NCBI GenBank assembly: GCA_963662575.1
Contig: OY759723.1
Coordinates: 2,852,001 to 2,916,000, forward strand
Reading direction: 5' to 3'
Origin: Bin5 sp963662575
Lineage (GTDB): Bacteria > Chloroflexota > Anaerolineae > Caldilineales > Caldilineaceae
Length of the DNA stretch: 64,000 nt
Part shown: positions 17,739 through 27,550 of the stretch, in pieces
Layout of the letters: each line of letters opens with the position of its first letter
Numbering within the stretch: position 1 is the first letter of the stretch
The notes under the pieces: model-generated
What the model saw: only the letters and a program-made list of their open reading frames with translations
Databases searched by the model: none
Told to the model about the DNA's origin: nothing
Position numbers and translations under genes: made by a program

Positions 17739-19862
17739 ATGAACTGGTTCGCACAGACTTTTCGCAAGGTACATATCATCTACGCCTCACCGCTTTGGGC
17801 AAAAGAGCGCGGCGCGGCCTTTGATGCCGAGGAGTATGCTGATTCACTGGCCGCGGCCGGCGTAGACTGTGTGGAGCTCTATACCAAAGATCATCACGGG
17901 ATCTGTTACTACCCCTGTTCCCTGGGTCTTTCCTATCCGCACGACGTGGTGGGCGAGCTGCTGGCTGCCCTGCGCAAACGCGATATCCGCCTGATCGCTT
18001 ATTTCAGCGTCTGCTTCGATAACTACGCGCTCGGCCTGCACCCGGAGTGGCGCGCCGTCAACGTTTGGGGGGATCCCTGCAAGGTCGGGCCTTTTTATAT
18101 GGCCTGCTGGAGTTCCGGCTATATGGACTATGCCCTTCAGCAGATTCGCGAATTGGCGCAGGGCTACGCGGTCGATGGTTATTGGCTGGACATCATGCCC
18201 TATGTCAGGAACGTTCCTCAGACGGAGTGGATGTCTAACTCACTGCCCTCGCCCTGTTACTGCCTCAGTTGCCAAAAGGGCTATGAGGAAGAGACCGGAG
18301 AGCGGTTGCCCCTGCTCGTAACGCCCGACTCACAGGTGGGGACTCCACTGTTCGGGGATCTGTCTGTGCAACAGATCGTCGGCCAACCGTTCCTGGCCAA
18401 CCACGCCGAGCAGGCCTACCAATTTCTTCTCGGCAAGGGGGAAGACTTCCTGTTGCAGGCGATGGACATACTGCGCACACACAATCCGGAAGCTCTGATT
18501 TCCTACAACGGCGCCAACAGCCCCGGTGATCCCTTCGACTATGCCGATCTCGTCTCAATCGAGGGTCATGCGCCTCTGTACACGCGCCAGAGTTTCATTT
18601 CCCGCTGGGGCCGGGCGACAGGGAAACCGTTCGAAGTGCTCGTCTCGGCCGGCCTGCCGGGCGGCCCGCTGGGCGGCCTGTGGTGCCGCTATGACCACAA
18701 GCCGGCCCCCCTGCTGCAAATGGAGAATGCCATCAGCCTGGCGCACGGCGGCAGCAGCGTTCTAGGTCAGTTTCCTTACCCCGACGGCTCGACCGACCAT
18801 GCCCAATATCGCGGCTTTGGACAGATCTTTCGACCAACCATCGAGCTCGAACCCTGGTTGCGCCAGCCCCAATCGGTCAGTGAAATTGGCATTCCCCTCC
18901 TGACCAAGCCTCGCTCCGCCTCGCTCTTCTGGTATCTCATGACCGAGGGCGTGGAGAATATTCACCAAGCCCTGTTGGATCACCACTATCAGTACGACAT
19001 TCTCCGCAGCCTCGATGATCTGGAGTCCTACAGTCTTGTCGTGCTGGCTGACCAGGCCGCGCTCTCCGATGCCGAGATCGAGCGGCTGCGGGACTATGTG
19101 GCGCAGGGCGGCAGGCTGCTGGCAAGCGGGTACAGCTCCTTGTGGGACGAACAGGGGCGTCGCCGCGACGACTTCGGCCTAGCCGATCTGTTCGGCGTAT
19201 CGTTCCAGCGCGATCCCGGTCTGCCTTATGTGAGTGTCCGACTGCGGGACGAGACCCTTGCCGCCCGAGTTACCCCATTTGCCATGTTCGCGGACGATGC
19301 GCCTCCCGTCGAAGTTAGGCTGAACGGTGCCAGCGTGCTGGGCGATCTCGTATATTCTGAAGCAAACCGGACCAGCGGCACGACGGTGATGTGGGGCAAC
19401 GCGCCGCCGGACGAGGATCAGGCCCACCCTGGGCTATGCCGGAATCACTACGGCAAGGGCGTATGCTGGTATGCTGCATGGCCGCTGCGCACGGGGGGTC
19501 TGTCTAATGTGTGGATTAAACGCTTGATCAATGTGCTCGTGGGCGAAGTCGTGACCAGGCCCGTGCTTGAGACCACCGCGCCGGCCGGTGTCGAAGTGGT
19601 GCTCAACCGCCAGGAAGGGCGCTATGTCGTCCACTTAGTCAACCATCATATCGGCTCGCCGGACCGACCCTCGTTCGACGAGGAGAATGGCTTGGTTCTG
19701 GACAACCTGGAGATTCGGCTGGACCTGACACGGCTGGAACTGGAGGGCGTGAAGCGTGTATATGCGCCGCCGCACAACGACCTCACCTACCGAGTCGATG
19801 GCAACTATCTTGTGGTACGAGTACCTCCATTGCGCGCACACGCACTGGTCGCTGTCGAGTAG
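17739..19862 (+). CDS. Glycoside hydrolase-like protein with beta-galactosidase trimerisation (GH42-M) domain
   Basis: About 707 residues. The N-terminal TIM barrel (about 1-400) resembles the alpha-L-fucosidase/GHL-type hydrolases: GVDCVELYTKDHHG, then GYAVDGYWLDIMPY, where Asp151 is the likely nucleophile-type residue, and the odd Cys-rich PCYCLSCQKGYEEETG. The middle domain (about 410-600) is the flavodoxin-like trimerisation fold: YQYDILRSLDDLESYSLVVL and LRDYVAQGGRLLASG. A beta-sandwich follows (VVHLVNHHIGSPDRP). The ATG at 17739 has GGAAAGGCGG upstream. No signal peptide, so it is cytoplasmic and probably cleaves sugar brought in by the importer just upstream. The exact GH family is not certain. 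Confidence 0.82.
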   Translation: MNWFAQTFRKVHIIYASPLWAKERGAAFDAEEYADSLAAAGVDCVELYTKDHHGICYYPCSLGLSYPHDVVGELLAALRKRDIRLIAYFSVCFDNYALGLHPEWRAVNVWGDPCKVGPFYMACWSSGYMDYALQQIRELAQGYAVDGYWLDIMPYVRNVPQTEWMSNSLPSPCYCLSCQKGYEEETGERLPLLVTPDSQVGTPLFGDLSVQQIVGQPFLANHAEQAYQFLLGKGEDFLLQAMDILRTHNPEALISYNGANSPGDPFDYADLVSIEGHAPLYTRQSFISRWGRATGKPFEVLVSAGLPGGPLGGLWCRYDHKPAPLLQMENAISLAHGGSSVLGQFPYPDGSTDHAQYRGFGQIFRPTIELEPWLRQPQSVSEIGIPLLTKPRSASLFWYLMTEGVENIHQALLDHHYQYDILRSLDDLESYSLVVLADQAALSDAEIERLRDYVAQGGRLLASGYSSLWDEQGRRRDDFGLADLFGVSFQRDPGLPYVSVRLRDETLAARVTPFAMFADDAPPVEVRLNGASVLGDLVYSEANRTSGTTVMWGNAPPDEDQAHPGLCRNHYGKGVCWYAAWPLRTGGLSNVWIKRLINVLVGEVVTRPVLETTAPAGVEVVLNRQEGRYVVHLVNHHIGSPDRPSFDEENGLVLDNLEIRLDLTRLELEGVKRVYAPPHNDLTYRVDGNYLVVRVPPLRAHALVAVE

Positions 19863-20003
19863 ACTCGCGGAAACTCAGAACCAAACGGCCTACAAAGTGA
19901 TGCCGGCCTGCGGTGCGTATAGTCGCCGGTCCCGGTAAACCTTGAAGAGGATCTCTTCGCACTCGTATTGGTCCTGCAGCGCGCAAGAGCGGCTGCCTGC
20001 TCC

Positions 20004-20990
20004 TTAACTACCGCCAAATTGAACGTATTCCAGAACAGCAGGGTTGCAGATATCTTTCGGCTGTCGGTCGTTGAAGAAGTCGAGCACCGCGTCCACAGCC
20101 ATGTGTTCGATGCGCCCGCGGCCTTCGATCGTTGTCGTCGACGAGTGAGGGGTCGCCACGATCTTGGGATGGGTGCGCAGTCGCGACGAGACCGGGGGCG
20201 GCTCCGGGTCAAACACATCGAGCCCCGCGCCAAGAATCTGCCCGTTGTCCAGCGCTTCCAATAATGCGTTCGGGTCCACTAATGGGCCGCGGGCCAGATT
20301 GAGCAGGACTGCCTGCGTCTTCATCTGCGCGAAGCGGTCGGCGTTCATCAGATGGTACGTTTCCGGCGTGGAAGGTGCGTGCATGCTGAGAAAGTCGGCG
20401 CTGGCGATGACCGTGTCCAGATCAGCGAGTTCTACGCCAAGCTCCGCGGCCCGTTCAGCCGAAATGTAGGGATCGAAGGCCAGCACGCGCATATCGAATC
20501 CCTGCCCGCAAATGTGGGCAACGCGCCCGCCGATGCGGCCTAGCCCCACCAGCCCGAGCGTCTTTCCCATTAGTTCAGTGCCCATCGGCAACCCTCTGGG
20601 CGCGAAGTCGCCGGCTGCCAGCTGCGCCATACCTGGTTTTACCTGTTTGGCCACTGCGAGCATTAAGGCAACCGTGTGTTCGGCCGTCGACTCGGTGGGA
20701 CCGTCCGGCGTGTTGCAGAAAACTACGCGATGGCGGGTGGCGGCGTCAAGATCTACGTTGTCGATGCCGATACCTGTGCGCACGAGGATGCGCAGATTAG
20801 GCAAGCGGTCAAAGACGTCGTCATTATAGCGGATTGCCGCGGCGGCCAGAATGGCCTGGGCCGGCTTGGCGCTGCCCACTGGGTCAGCCGGGTCGGCGAT
20901 CAGGCGCGTGACCGATTGGGGAAACTTGGAGAGGGCGTCCGAAAGCTGGGGCGCTTCGCTCCAGATGTGCGTAAGTTCAGAAATGTTCAT
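20004..20990 (-). CDS. D-2-hydroxyacid dehydrogenase (phosphoglycerate dehydrogenase-like)
   Basis: An NAD-dependent enzyme of 328 residues that interconverts 2-hydroxy and 2-oxo acids. The nucleotide motif GLGRIG is at 149-154, and the catalytic triad is Arg234 (NLARGPLVD), Glu263 (DVFDPEP) and His282 (ATPHSS). The signature NTPDGPTESTAEH marks the SerA/CtBP-like branch. No ACT domain is present, so a biosynthetic SerA is less likely than a catabolic 2-hydroxyacid dehydrogenase. The ATG at 20990 overlaps the stop of the small upstream gene (ATGA), which decides the start and implies translational coupling. Confidence 0.92.
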   Translation of the reverse strand: MNISELTHIWSEAPQLSDALSKFPQSVTRLIADPADPVGSAKPAQAILAAAAIRYNDDVFDRLPNLRILVRTGIGIDNVDLDAATRHRVVFCNTPDGPTESTAEHTVALMLAVAKQVKPGMAQLAAGDFAPRGLPMGTELMGKTLGLVGLGRIGGRVAHICGQGFDMRVLAFDPYISAERAAELGVELADLDTVIASADFLSMHAPSTPETYHLMNADRFAQMKTQAVLLNLARGPLVDPNALLEALDNGQILGAGLDVFDPEPPPVSSRLRTHPKIVATPHSSTTTIEGRGRIEHMAVDAVLDFFNDRQPKDICNPAVLEYVQFGGS

Positions 20991-21229
20991 GGGATCTGCT
21001 CCAGCTCTTCCATTAGATCCAGTAGGGAGGCAGAACAGTCCAGACCGATGCCAGGCTGATTGCCCCTGCCTTTCACAGTTGTCAGAGACACCCATTGGTG
21101 TCCTCTTTTATCCATGCCCTGGACCAGCATCTCGTGCGGCGCGTTATCCGCGTCAGCAGCGAAACTACTGCTCGAAGTAGCGGCACAAACATCTATGCTT
21201 TCCTGCGACTCATGTTTCACTGTGGACAC
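20987..21229 (-). CDS. Small hypothetical protein, 80 aa, coupled to the 2-hydroxyacid dehydrogenase
   Basis: An 80-residue frame with a GTG start preceded by GGCAGGAGAGAA, a good ribosome binding site. Its stop overlaps the dehydrogenase ATG in an ATGA arrangement, the usual mark of a translated upstream cistron. The sequence is hydrophilic with a Ser/Ala/Asp-rich N-terminal half. The C-terminal part is WVSLTTVKGRGNQPGIG followed by LDCSASLLDLMEELEQIP. I do not recognise it. The end resembles the tail of a longer enzyme, so it may instead be a C-terminal remnant of a lost gene. The gap to the acetyltransferase gene upstream is 41 bp. Confidence 0.5.
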   Translation of the reverse strand: MSTVKHESQESIDVCAATSSSSFAADADNAPHEMLVQGMDKRGHQWVSLTTVKGRGNQPGIGLDCSASLLDLMEELEQIP

Positions 21230-21270
21230 TTCTCTCCTGCCTAAAAAAATAGCATGTCCGCTCAAGTATA

Positions 21271-21849
21271 TCAAAACGACATGCTTTCCTCAGAAAATAG
21301 GTTGTAGCGCATCACCAACCTCTTCTGACCTGCCGGCGTCACATCCACAAAGCCGGCGCGGAGAAACGTGTCCGGCGTTCCCATATAGGTGTACGAGGGG
21401 GCATCCGGCGCCACCGGATAGCCTTCGACAGCAGGCGCGTCGTGGGCGCGAGCGTAGTCGGCGGCTGCGCTCAACAGCGAGCCCGTTAGGCCCTGCCTGC
21501 GGAAATGGCGATCTACGAAAAGACATGCTATCGACCAGACAGGCGAGTCGTCGATGCGCGGCAGCGCGCGGTAGCGTTCCAGTGCCTGGTAGGTCGACCG
21601 CGGCGCGATCGAACACCACGCGACCGGTTGCTCCTCATGATAAGCGAGGATTCCGACAGGCGTACCCGCGCGCACCAACTCTTCGAGCGCCTTCACACGT
21701 TCCAGCTTTGATGAACGGCGATAGGCGGAGCTGGTCATACGCCACCGCATGCAAGAACAGTAGCGGAACTTGCCGTGGCACCGCGAAAACTCTGTCAGGT
21801 CAGAAAGCCGCGCCACTGTCACTGGGCGGAACTGGATTGATGCAGACAA
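21271..21849 (-). CDS. GNAT family N-acetyltransferase
   Basis: About 192 residues. The acetyl-CoA binding motif A is FVDRHFRRQGLTGSLLSAA (R-R-x-G-L-x-G). The following helix/strand is APAVEGYPV, and GTPDTFLRAGFVDV is the usual motif-B end. An N-terminal Cys-containing segment (SRCHGKFRYCSCM) is also seen in a subgroup of uncharacterised GNAT proteins. It heads the leftward unit with the 80-aa protein and the 2-hydroxyacid dehydrogenase. The acceptor substrate is unknown. Confidence 0.85.
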   Translation of the reverse strand: MSASIQFRPVTVARLSDLTEFSRCHGKFRYCSCMRWRMTSSAYRRSSKLERVKALEELVRAGTPVGILAYHEEQPVAWCSIAPRSTYQALERYRALPRIDDSPVWSIACLFVDRHFRRQGLTGSLLSAAADYARAHDAPAVEGYPVAPDAPSYTYMGTPDTFLRAGFVDVTPAGQKRLVMRYNLFSEESMSF

Positions 21850-22437
21850 ATAGCCCTCCTGGTTGAAGTGTTTCAGACGGGTAACAGACCTCCGCTTCGG
21901 CGTTTGCCCGGAGTCGGCGATTCAGGCTGACTGAGCGGAGAGTGACCGCTTGACCGACAATTCAGTCACCAATTTCGCTACCTGAAGATGCCAGGCTGCC
22001 GCGCCCCTCTGCTGAAGCTTGTCGTCTACCGAAATCTGGTCGGAGCACATTGGAAAACTAGCCGCACAAGACGAAAAAATCTCCTTGACGGCCTCGTTCC
22101 CACTGTAGTATAAGTAAGCAGGTACAAGGGTTTCAGAGGGCCCTCAACCTATGGTTCCCCATTTCTTTCGCTAAAGCAAGTCTTGTTCTCTAAGACAGCC
22201 GGGTGTAATAACTCCTTGCCCTCATTTCAATCTTCGCATGTGTCACTGGGGCAAAACTCCATGCCTGGGTAGGTTGCTACCCTCTCCGGAATCCCTGAAA
22301 GTTGCTACCAACCGGCCGGACAGACCACAGGGCGAACCGTGATGACTCTCCTTCGTCCTGTTGAGATCAGAGTGTGTAAGACCGAACCTCAAAACGGTTT
22401 CAAACCATCCTTCCCAAGTTTCCACAGGAGGAAACCC
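21850..22437. other. Intergenic region, 588 bp, with promoter and long 5' leader for system 2
   Basis: This lies between the leftward acetyltransferase gene and the rightward binding-protein gene. A promoter is proposed at 22085-22114, giving a leader of about 320 nt. The leader contains a hairpin GGGTAG-GTTG-CTACCC (22267-22282) and a repeat of the word GTTGCTACC about 35 nt later. No gene is recognised, and the leader may be structured. Confidence 0.45.
22085..22114 (+). promoter_or_regulatory. Putative promoter of ABC importer system 2
   Basis: TTGACG (22085-22090), an 18-nt spacer, then TATAAG (22109-22114). This is a good sigma-70-type match upstream of the solute-binding protein gene. 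Transcription would start near 22121, leaving a long untranslated leader. Confidence 0.5.
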
Positions 22438-23748
22438 ATGCAGAGAAACTCACGGTACCTGATGTTTGCAGCCATACTGATGTTGGCTGCTATCTTATCG
22501 GCCTGTGTCGCGCAGCAACCGGCGTCGGGAGAAGCTGCTGCACCCGCCGATGCGATGGAGGACGAAGTTGTAGAGATAACTTGGCTGCAATGGTGGGTCA
22601 ATGAATGGGGGCCGGACAATCACGGTCAACTCATCGCTGACTTCGAAGCCTTGCATCCAAACATCAAAGTCACAGTAATCGATGTTCCCTGGCCCGAAAT
22701 GGCCGGCAAGCTCCAGGCCGCCGCCGCCGGCGGGAGTGAGTCCTACGATCTCTTTGGTACAGAGTCTACATGGATAGCCGGCCTGACCAAGCAGGGTTTC
22801 ATTGAGGATCTCGGCCCTTGGCTGGCAGATGATCCCGAGTTTGCCGCCAAACTGACGGCAACCACGCCGATGGACTTCCTGGGCAAGACCAGGGGGCTAT
22901 GCCTCTATCTCATTCCCTATCAGTTCGCCTACAATGTTGACGTATTCGCCGAGAAGGGGCTTGAGCCGCCGACCAACTGGGATGAGTTCGTGGCAGTCCT
23001 GGAAGCACTGCGGGACGAGGAGTCGAATTCCTATGGCATGAGTATGCCGCTGCAAGACGGTGGCTTCCTCTTATTGCGGTACTTCAACTTCCGCCTCGCC
23101 CAGGAAGGCGGCCAGATGCTTGATGCAGACGGCAACGTGGCCTTCAACTCTCCTGAAGGGGTCGCCGCTATGCAGTGGTGGAAGGACTTCTACGACATGG
23201 GCCTGGTCGTGCCTGGGTCGTTTGGAGAGGATCAGGCTCTGATGCTGGAGTTCGTTGCCAGCGGACAGACGTCGGCGATCATCGACGGGCCGTTCATCTG
23301 GACCAAAGCGAAACAGATCGATCCCGATATCAAGATGGCCTATGCGCCGGCCTGGCGACACAAGACGGGCGGCTACTCCTGGGCATGCAGCGGCATGGGT
23401 ATCGCCGCCAATTCTCCACATAAGGAAGAAGCCTGGGAGTTCTTCAAATACATCTATTCGGATGAGGTGTCACTCAACATGACCAAGCAGGTCAGCTTGC
23501 TGTGGGCGACGAACGCTGCTGTCGCCTCGCTTGCAGACTCTGACGATCCCATGCTGAGATACGTCCCCGACTTCGCAAATCAGGATCCCGATCACAACAT
23601 CCTCTTCTCTCCCCTTCCCGAAGCCCAGAAGCTGCGGGATGCCTTCCAGCTATCCTTCCAGCAGGTGCTTGCAGGAGAAAAGGATGCCCAGACTGCGCTG
23701 GATGAAGCGGCCGCTATCTGGCAGGAGGAGTTGGACAACGCACAGTAA
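22438..23748 (+). CDS. Extracellular solute-binding lipoprotein of a carbohydrate ABC importer (system 2)
   Basis: A family 1 binding protein of 436 residues. The ATG at 22438 follows AGGAGG by about 6 nt, which rules out the upstream in-frame start at 22339. The signal peptide MQRNSRYLMFAAILMLAAIL leads to the lipobox LSAC (Cys23). The mature protein contains DFEALHPNIKVTVIDVPW, YNVDVFAEKGLEPPTNWDEF, WWKDFYDMGLV and WACSGMGIAANSPHKEEAW, all usual for oligosaccharide binders. Its permeases begin 175 bp downstream. The sugar is not identifiable. Confidence 0.93.
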   Translation: MQRNSRYLMFAAILMLAAILSACVAQQPASGEAAAPADAMEDEVVEITWLQWWVNEWGPDNHGQLIADFEALHPNIKVTVIDVPWPEMAGKLQAAAAGGSESYDLFGTESTWIAGLTKQGFIEDLGPWLADDPEFAAKLTATTPMDFLGKTRGLCLYLIPYQFAYNVDVFAEKGLEPPTNWDEFVAVLEALRDEESNSYGMSMPLQDGGFLLLRYFNFRLAQEGGQMLDADGNVAFNSPEGVAAMQWWKDFYDMGLVVPGSFGEDQALMLEFVASGQTSAIIDGPFIWTKAKQIDPDIKMAYAPAWRHKTGGYSWACSGMGIAANSPHKEEAWEFFKYIYSDEVSLNMTKQVSLLWATNAAVASLADSDDPMLRYVPDFANQDPDHNILFSPLPEAQKLRDAFQLSFQQVLAGEKDAQTALDEAAAIWQEELDNAQ

Positions 23749-23922
23749 GAGGTAATGGCTTGATGTGGCCCTTTATGGTTTCTTTCGGAGCGAGAACAGC
23801 CGATGCCATCGAGGGCCACAGTTCCCGTTTTGTCAGATCCTGCAGCTGTCCCGGACCTGCAAGGCGCACGTGGCAGCCCATAACACAGCCCAAGTCTCCA
23901 TTGGAAACCATAGAGAAACCGT

Positions 23923-24906
23923 ATGAATGAAGGCGGGACGACTCGCTCAGCCGCTGTGGAGCCGTCCGACAAGGGCACGGTAGGTGAAATGCCTCAACCT
24001 GGGCTGGTTCCCCGTAAGGTAACCCGGCGCCTGCTCAATGGCTACTTCTTTGTAGCGCCGGCCATTCTGTTCTTGCTCCTCGTCAGCATCTTCCCTCTGT
24101 TGCGCACCCTCCAAATGAGTATGACCGACGTAGATGCAGGAGTACTACAATTCGTCGGACTGCAGCACTATCTGGAACTGCTACAGGATCAATGGTTCTG
24201 GAACAGTCTGAGAAACGTTGTTCTATTCACAGCTGCCTCGGTCATTCTGCATATCGCAATTGGCATGGGGCTGGCCTTACTGCTGAATGAAACCTGGTTC
24301 AATACAACTGTGAGAAATTTCATGCGCGGTCTGTTGATTCTGCCCTGGGTTTTCTCAACGGCAGCTTCGGGCCTCATGTGGACCCTTCTCTACCACCCAT
24401 TTGGCCTCCTGAACTATCTGTGGGTAGGAGTCCTGGGTCAGGATGCTCCAATTGAGTTTCTGGCCAAACCGGGCCTGGCCATGGCTTCGGTGGTGGCGGT
24501 CAATACCTGGAAGTCCTACCCGTTCTATATGATCATCATTCTTGGCGGTCTGCAGGCGATCCCGGCCGAACTGTACGAGGCGGCCAAGGTTGACGGCGCC
24601 AGCGCCTGGAAACGGTTCTGGCACGTCACCTTGCCGCAGCTACGCCCTATCCTGATCGCTATCTCGACCATCGACATCATCACCACCATTGGTCACGTCG
24701 ATCTGATCAGAATGCTGACCCGGGGTGGTCCTCTCCGCAGCACAGAGACTGTAGCCTACTATATCTATAAGACTGCCCTGCTCGATGGCAATCTCGGCTA
24801 CGGCGCGGCTATCAGCACTCTCATGCTACTGATGCTTGCTATCCTGATCATCATTTATCTGAGGCTGTTGTCTCAAGGGAGCGAGGCGGGTGAAACGAGC
24901 TTCTGA
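23923..24906 (+). CDS. Carbohydrate ABC transporter permease, MalF-like (system 2)
   Basis: A membrane protein of 327 residues. A 40-residue hydrophilic N-terminal tail precedes helix 1 (GYFFVAPAILFLLLVSIFPL). The EAA loop reads YEAAKVDGASAWKRFWHVTLP, with the canonical EAA---G core, and RGGPLRSTETVAYYIY follows as in MalF/UgpA-like permeases. The stop overlaps the next permease by 17 nt. A 174-bp gap separates it from the binding protein gene, with no strong terminator seen in it. Confidence 0.92.
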   Translation: MNEGGTTRSAAVEPSDKGTVGEMPQPGLVPRKVTRRLLNGYFFVAPAILFLLLVSIFPLLRTLQMSMTDVDAGVLQFVGLQHYLELLQDQWFWNSLRNVVLFTAASVILHIAIGMGLALLLNETWFNTTVRNFMRGLLILPWVFSTAASGLMWTLLYHPFGLLNYLWVGVLGQDAPIEFLAKPGLAMASVVAVNTWKSYPFYMIIILGGLQAIPAELYEAAKVDGASAWKRFWHVTLPQLRPILIAISTIDIITTIGHVDLIRMLTRGGPLRSTETVAYYIYKTALLDGNLGYGAAISTLMLLMLAILIIIYLRLLSQGSEAGETSF

Positions 24907-25744
24907 TTTTAGATTCAGGTACAGTTATGTTATACACCAGGTTTTTATTGTAAGTCTGACAACTATATCGGCTATTGTCATTCTTACGCCTGTGGTCTGG
25001 ATGGTCAATGCCGCGCTGCGTCCTATCAAGGAGGTGTTGACCTATCCCCCCCGACTGGACCCAAATCAACTCACTTTTGAATATATGGCATCCCTTATTG
25101 AGAATGAGACATACAGGATATACTTCGTCAATAGTTCGACAATAGCCCTGTCAACTTTGGCCATCGTTATCGTTCTTGGACTCCTGGCAGCCTATGGCTT
25201 TTCACGTTTCAAGATGGGAGGGGGACGGATCATGTTGTTGGGCATCATGGCACTGCTGATGCTGCCGACCGTAACCCTGATCGTCCCTTATTTCCGTCTG
25301 GCGCACCTGGTTGGACTCTACGACACGGTTCTTGGACTCATTGTTGTGAATTCCGCCTTCATTTTGCCCATCTGTATCTGGCTGTTGAAAGGGTACATGG
25401 ACGCCATCCCTGTTGATCTCGAAGAAGCGGCCATGATAGATGGTTGTACCCGCCTGCAAGCCATGCAAAAGATACTGATTCCACTGGCGGTCCCCGGCAT
25501 AGTGGGCACGGGTACATTTGCCTTCATATTCGCCTGGAATGAGTTCCTTTTGGCAGTAACACTGACCGACACACCCAGTTCGCAGCCACTCACCATCGGG
25601 CTGGCCGCATTCTTCGGCCAATTTGTCAGGGACTGGAATTCGATAATGGCCCTGTCCACAATTACCAGCATCCCCCTGATGATCATATTTGTCGTCTTCC
25701 AGCGTTGGGTGGTGCAGGGCATGACCAGCGGCGCCGTCAAGTAG
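24890..25744 (+). CDS. Carbohydrate ABC transporter permease, MalG-like (system 2)
   Basis: 284 residues, six predicted helices starting at VFIVSLTTISAIVILTPVVW. The EAA loop is EEAAMIDGCTRLQAMQKILIP and the C-terminus ends QGMTSGAVK, as in MalG/UgpE-type subunits. The first codons overlap the previous gene by 17 nt, so translation is coupled. The DNA around the start is noticeably more AT-rich than the surroundings. No ATPase gene follows; an M81 peptidase gene does. Confidence 0.92.
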   Translation: MKRASDFRFRYSYVIHQVFIVSLTTISAIVILTPVVWMVNAALRPIKEVLTYPPRLDPNQLTFEYMASLIENETYRIYFVNSSTIALSTLAIVIVLGLLAAYGFSRFKMGGGRIMLLGIMALLMLPTVTLIVPYFRLAHLVGLYDTVLGLIVVNSAFILPICIWLLKGYMDAIPVDLEEAAMIDGCTRLQAMQKILIPLAVPGIVGTGTFAFIFAWNEFLLAVTLTDTPSSQPLTIGLAAFFGQFVRDWNSIMALSTITSIPLMIIFVVFQRWVVQGMTSGAVK

Positions 25745-25972
25745 CCTTCACCTCCGGCGACACCCTAACCGGGCGGCAATCTCACTCCAAGACGCGTGCA
25801 TCGTGTTCCAACCATACAGAACCGAATGCAGAGCGGACTTTCCAGGTGACCTCGGACAACGCGGTCCAGAAACAAAGGCCAGTGCAGTTCTGTTCGCATT
25901 TGCGCCGGTGTACGCAGGTGCCAGGAGGCGTGTAGCCGTTCCTGGCTCCTGCCAAGCATGGGGAGAACAACG

Positions 25973-27499
25973 ATGCGCATAGCAATCGCCGGAATCAGCC
26001 ACGAAGCCCTCAACACATCTCCTCTACCTACTAACTTGGAACATTTCCAGGTCTGGCGCGGTCAGGAGCTATTGGAGGGCGAAAACCAGTTTTCCCCTTA
26101 CGCGGCAGGGGCGGCGACCGGGGCCATGGTCAAGCCGAAATACGCCACGCTTGCCGAAATGATGGAAGACCTGGGGGCAGAACCGGTACCCATTTTGCAC
26201 GCCAATGGTCTAGGCCCATCTGGTACGGTGGAGCAAGGCGCCTACCTCCAGTTGAGAGACGAAATCGTCGACGGAATCCAGAAGGCGGGCCCATTGGACG
26301 GCATCTGCCTGATCCTGCATGGGGCGCTCCTGGTGGAGAACATCTGGAGCGGCGAGACCGATCTGGTGCGCTCAATCAGGGCGGTGGTCGGGAACGACGT
26401 CCTGATCTCAGCCAGGTTTGACCTGCATGGCAATCTGACTGAAGAGTTTGCCAACAAGACCGACATTTGGACGGTTTACCGCACTGCTCCCCACCGTGAC
26501 GCGCCGCAAACGCTGGAGAGGGCGATGACGCTGCTCGCGCACTGTATTCGCGGGGTTCATCGCCCGCGACCAGTCTTTGTGCGTGTGCCGATGATATTGC
26601 CCGGCGAGAGGGCCACTACCGACGTTGACCCTATGAAGTCGCTGCTGGAACTTGCAATCGAAATCGGGCGGCAGCCGGGCATCCTCACCGCCGAAATACT
26701 GGTCGGCTTTGGCTGGGCGGACGCGCCGTATTCCTCCTGCAGCGTCGTGGTTATTGCCGAGGACGAGCCGCACCTGCCCCATGCACGGCGGCAGGCCAAA
26801 CGACTGGCACAGGCCATGTGGGACCAGCGCCATAACTTCACTTTTGATTCGGAAGCCGCCGCGTCCGCTGACGAAGCTATCGATCTCGCCCTGGAAGCTG
26901 AGGAAAGCTGCGTCTTTATCGCAGATTCCGGGGACAATCCCACCGCGGGCACACCCGGCGACGCGCCTCACTTTCTTTCGCGTCTGATAGCTAAGAACGT
27001 CCCTGACGCGATTGTGGCCGGTATTCCCGACAACGCGGCCGCCCGCATCTGTTTCGAAGCCGGCGTTGGCGCCACCGTATCGCTCAGTCTGGGTGGCAAG
27101 TTGGACACGGAGTATGGCGCCCCGTTGGAGGTCACGGGCACTGTGGAACATCTCTGCCAGGCCGGGCCTGACTCCAAGGAGGCCGCCATCGCCACTGTAC
27201 GCGTGGGCGGGGTGCGTGTACTGGTTGCCGACAGACGCATGTATTTCTCAACCTTGAACAACTTTCACCAGGCCGGAATCGAGCCGCTTGAGCACAAAAT
27301 CGTTGTTGTGAAACTGGGCTATCTAATGCCGGAGCTGCGCGACGCCGCACCGCGCGAGATCCTGGCACTGACCCCAGGTTACTCTGACTTGGATTTCACC
27401 CGGTTACCTTACAGATATATAACACGCCCGATCTTTCCCTTGGACGAAGAGTTTGCATGGTCCCCTGTTATCACAAACGTAGCTGGATACGGCGGCTGA
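25973..27499 (+). CDS. M81 family metallopeptidase (MlrC-like)
   Basis: 508 residues, two domains: DUF1485 N-terminal (MRIAIAGISHEALNTSP...) and MlrC C-terminal. Family landmarks are DGICLILHGALLVE, SARFDLHGNLTEE (metal-site HGN), YRTAPHRDAPQT, and SGDNPTAGTPGDAPHFL. Microcystinase C, the named relative, hydrolyses a linear tetrapeptide. Most members lie next to sugar or peptide transporters and have unknown substrates, as here (228 bp after importer system 2). The ATG at 25973 has GGGGAG 9 nt upstream, while the ATG at 25958 does not. Zinc dependence is expected from the family. Confidence 0.92.
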   Translation: MRIAIAGISHEALNTSPLPTNLEHFQVWRGQELLEGENQFSPYAAGAATGAMVKPKYATLAEMMEDLGAEPVPILHANGLGPSGTVEQGAYLQLRDEIVDGIQKAGPLDGICLILHGALLVENIWSGETDLVRSIRAVVGNDVLISARFDLHGNLTEEFANKTDIWTVYRTAPHRDAPQTLERAMTLLAHCIRGVHRPRPVFVRVPMILPGERATTDVDPMKSLLELAIEIGRQPGILTAEILVGFGWADAPYSSCSVVVIAEDEPHLPHARRQAKRLAQAMWDQRHNFTFDSEAAASADEAIDLALEAEESCVFIADSGDNPTAGTPGDAPHFLSRLIAKNVPDAIVAGIPDNAAARICFEAGVGATVSLSLGGKLDTEYGAPLEVTGTVEHLCQAGPDSKEAAIATVRVGGVRVLVADRRMYFSTLNNFHQAGIEPLEHKIVVVKLGYLMPELRDAAPREILALTPGYSDLDFTRLPYRYITRPIFPLDEEFAWSPVITNVAGYGG

Positions 27500-27550
27500 C
27501 AACGCCTATGCCCAGCCCCAGGTTCTGTGCCCACCAACAATAGAATCTTG

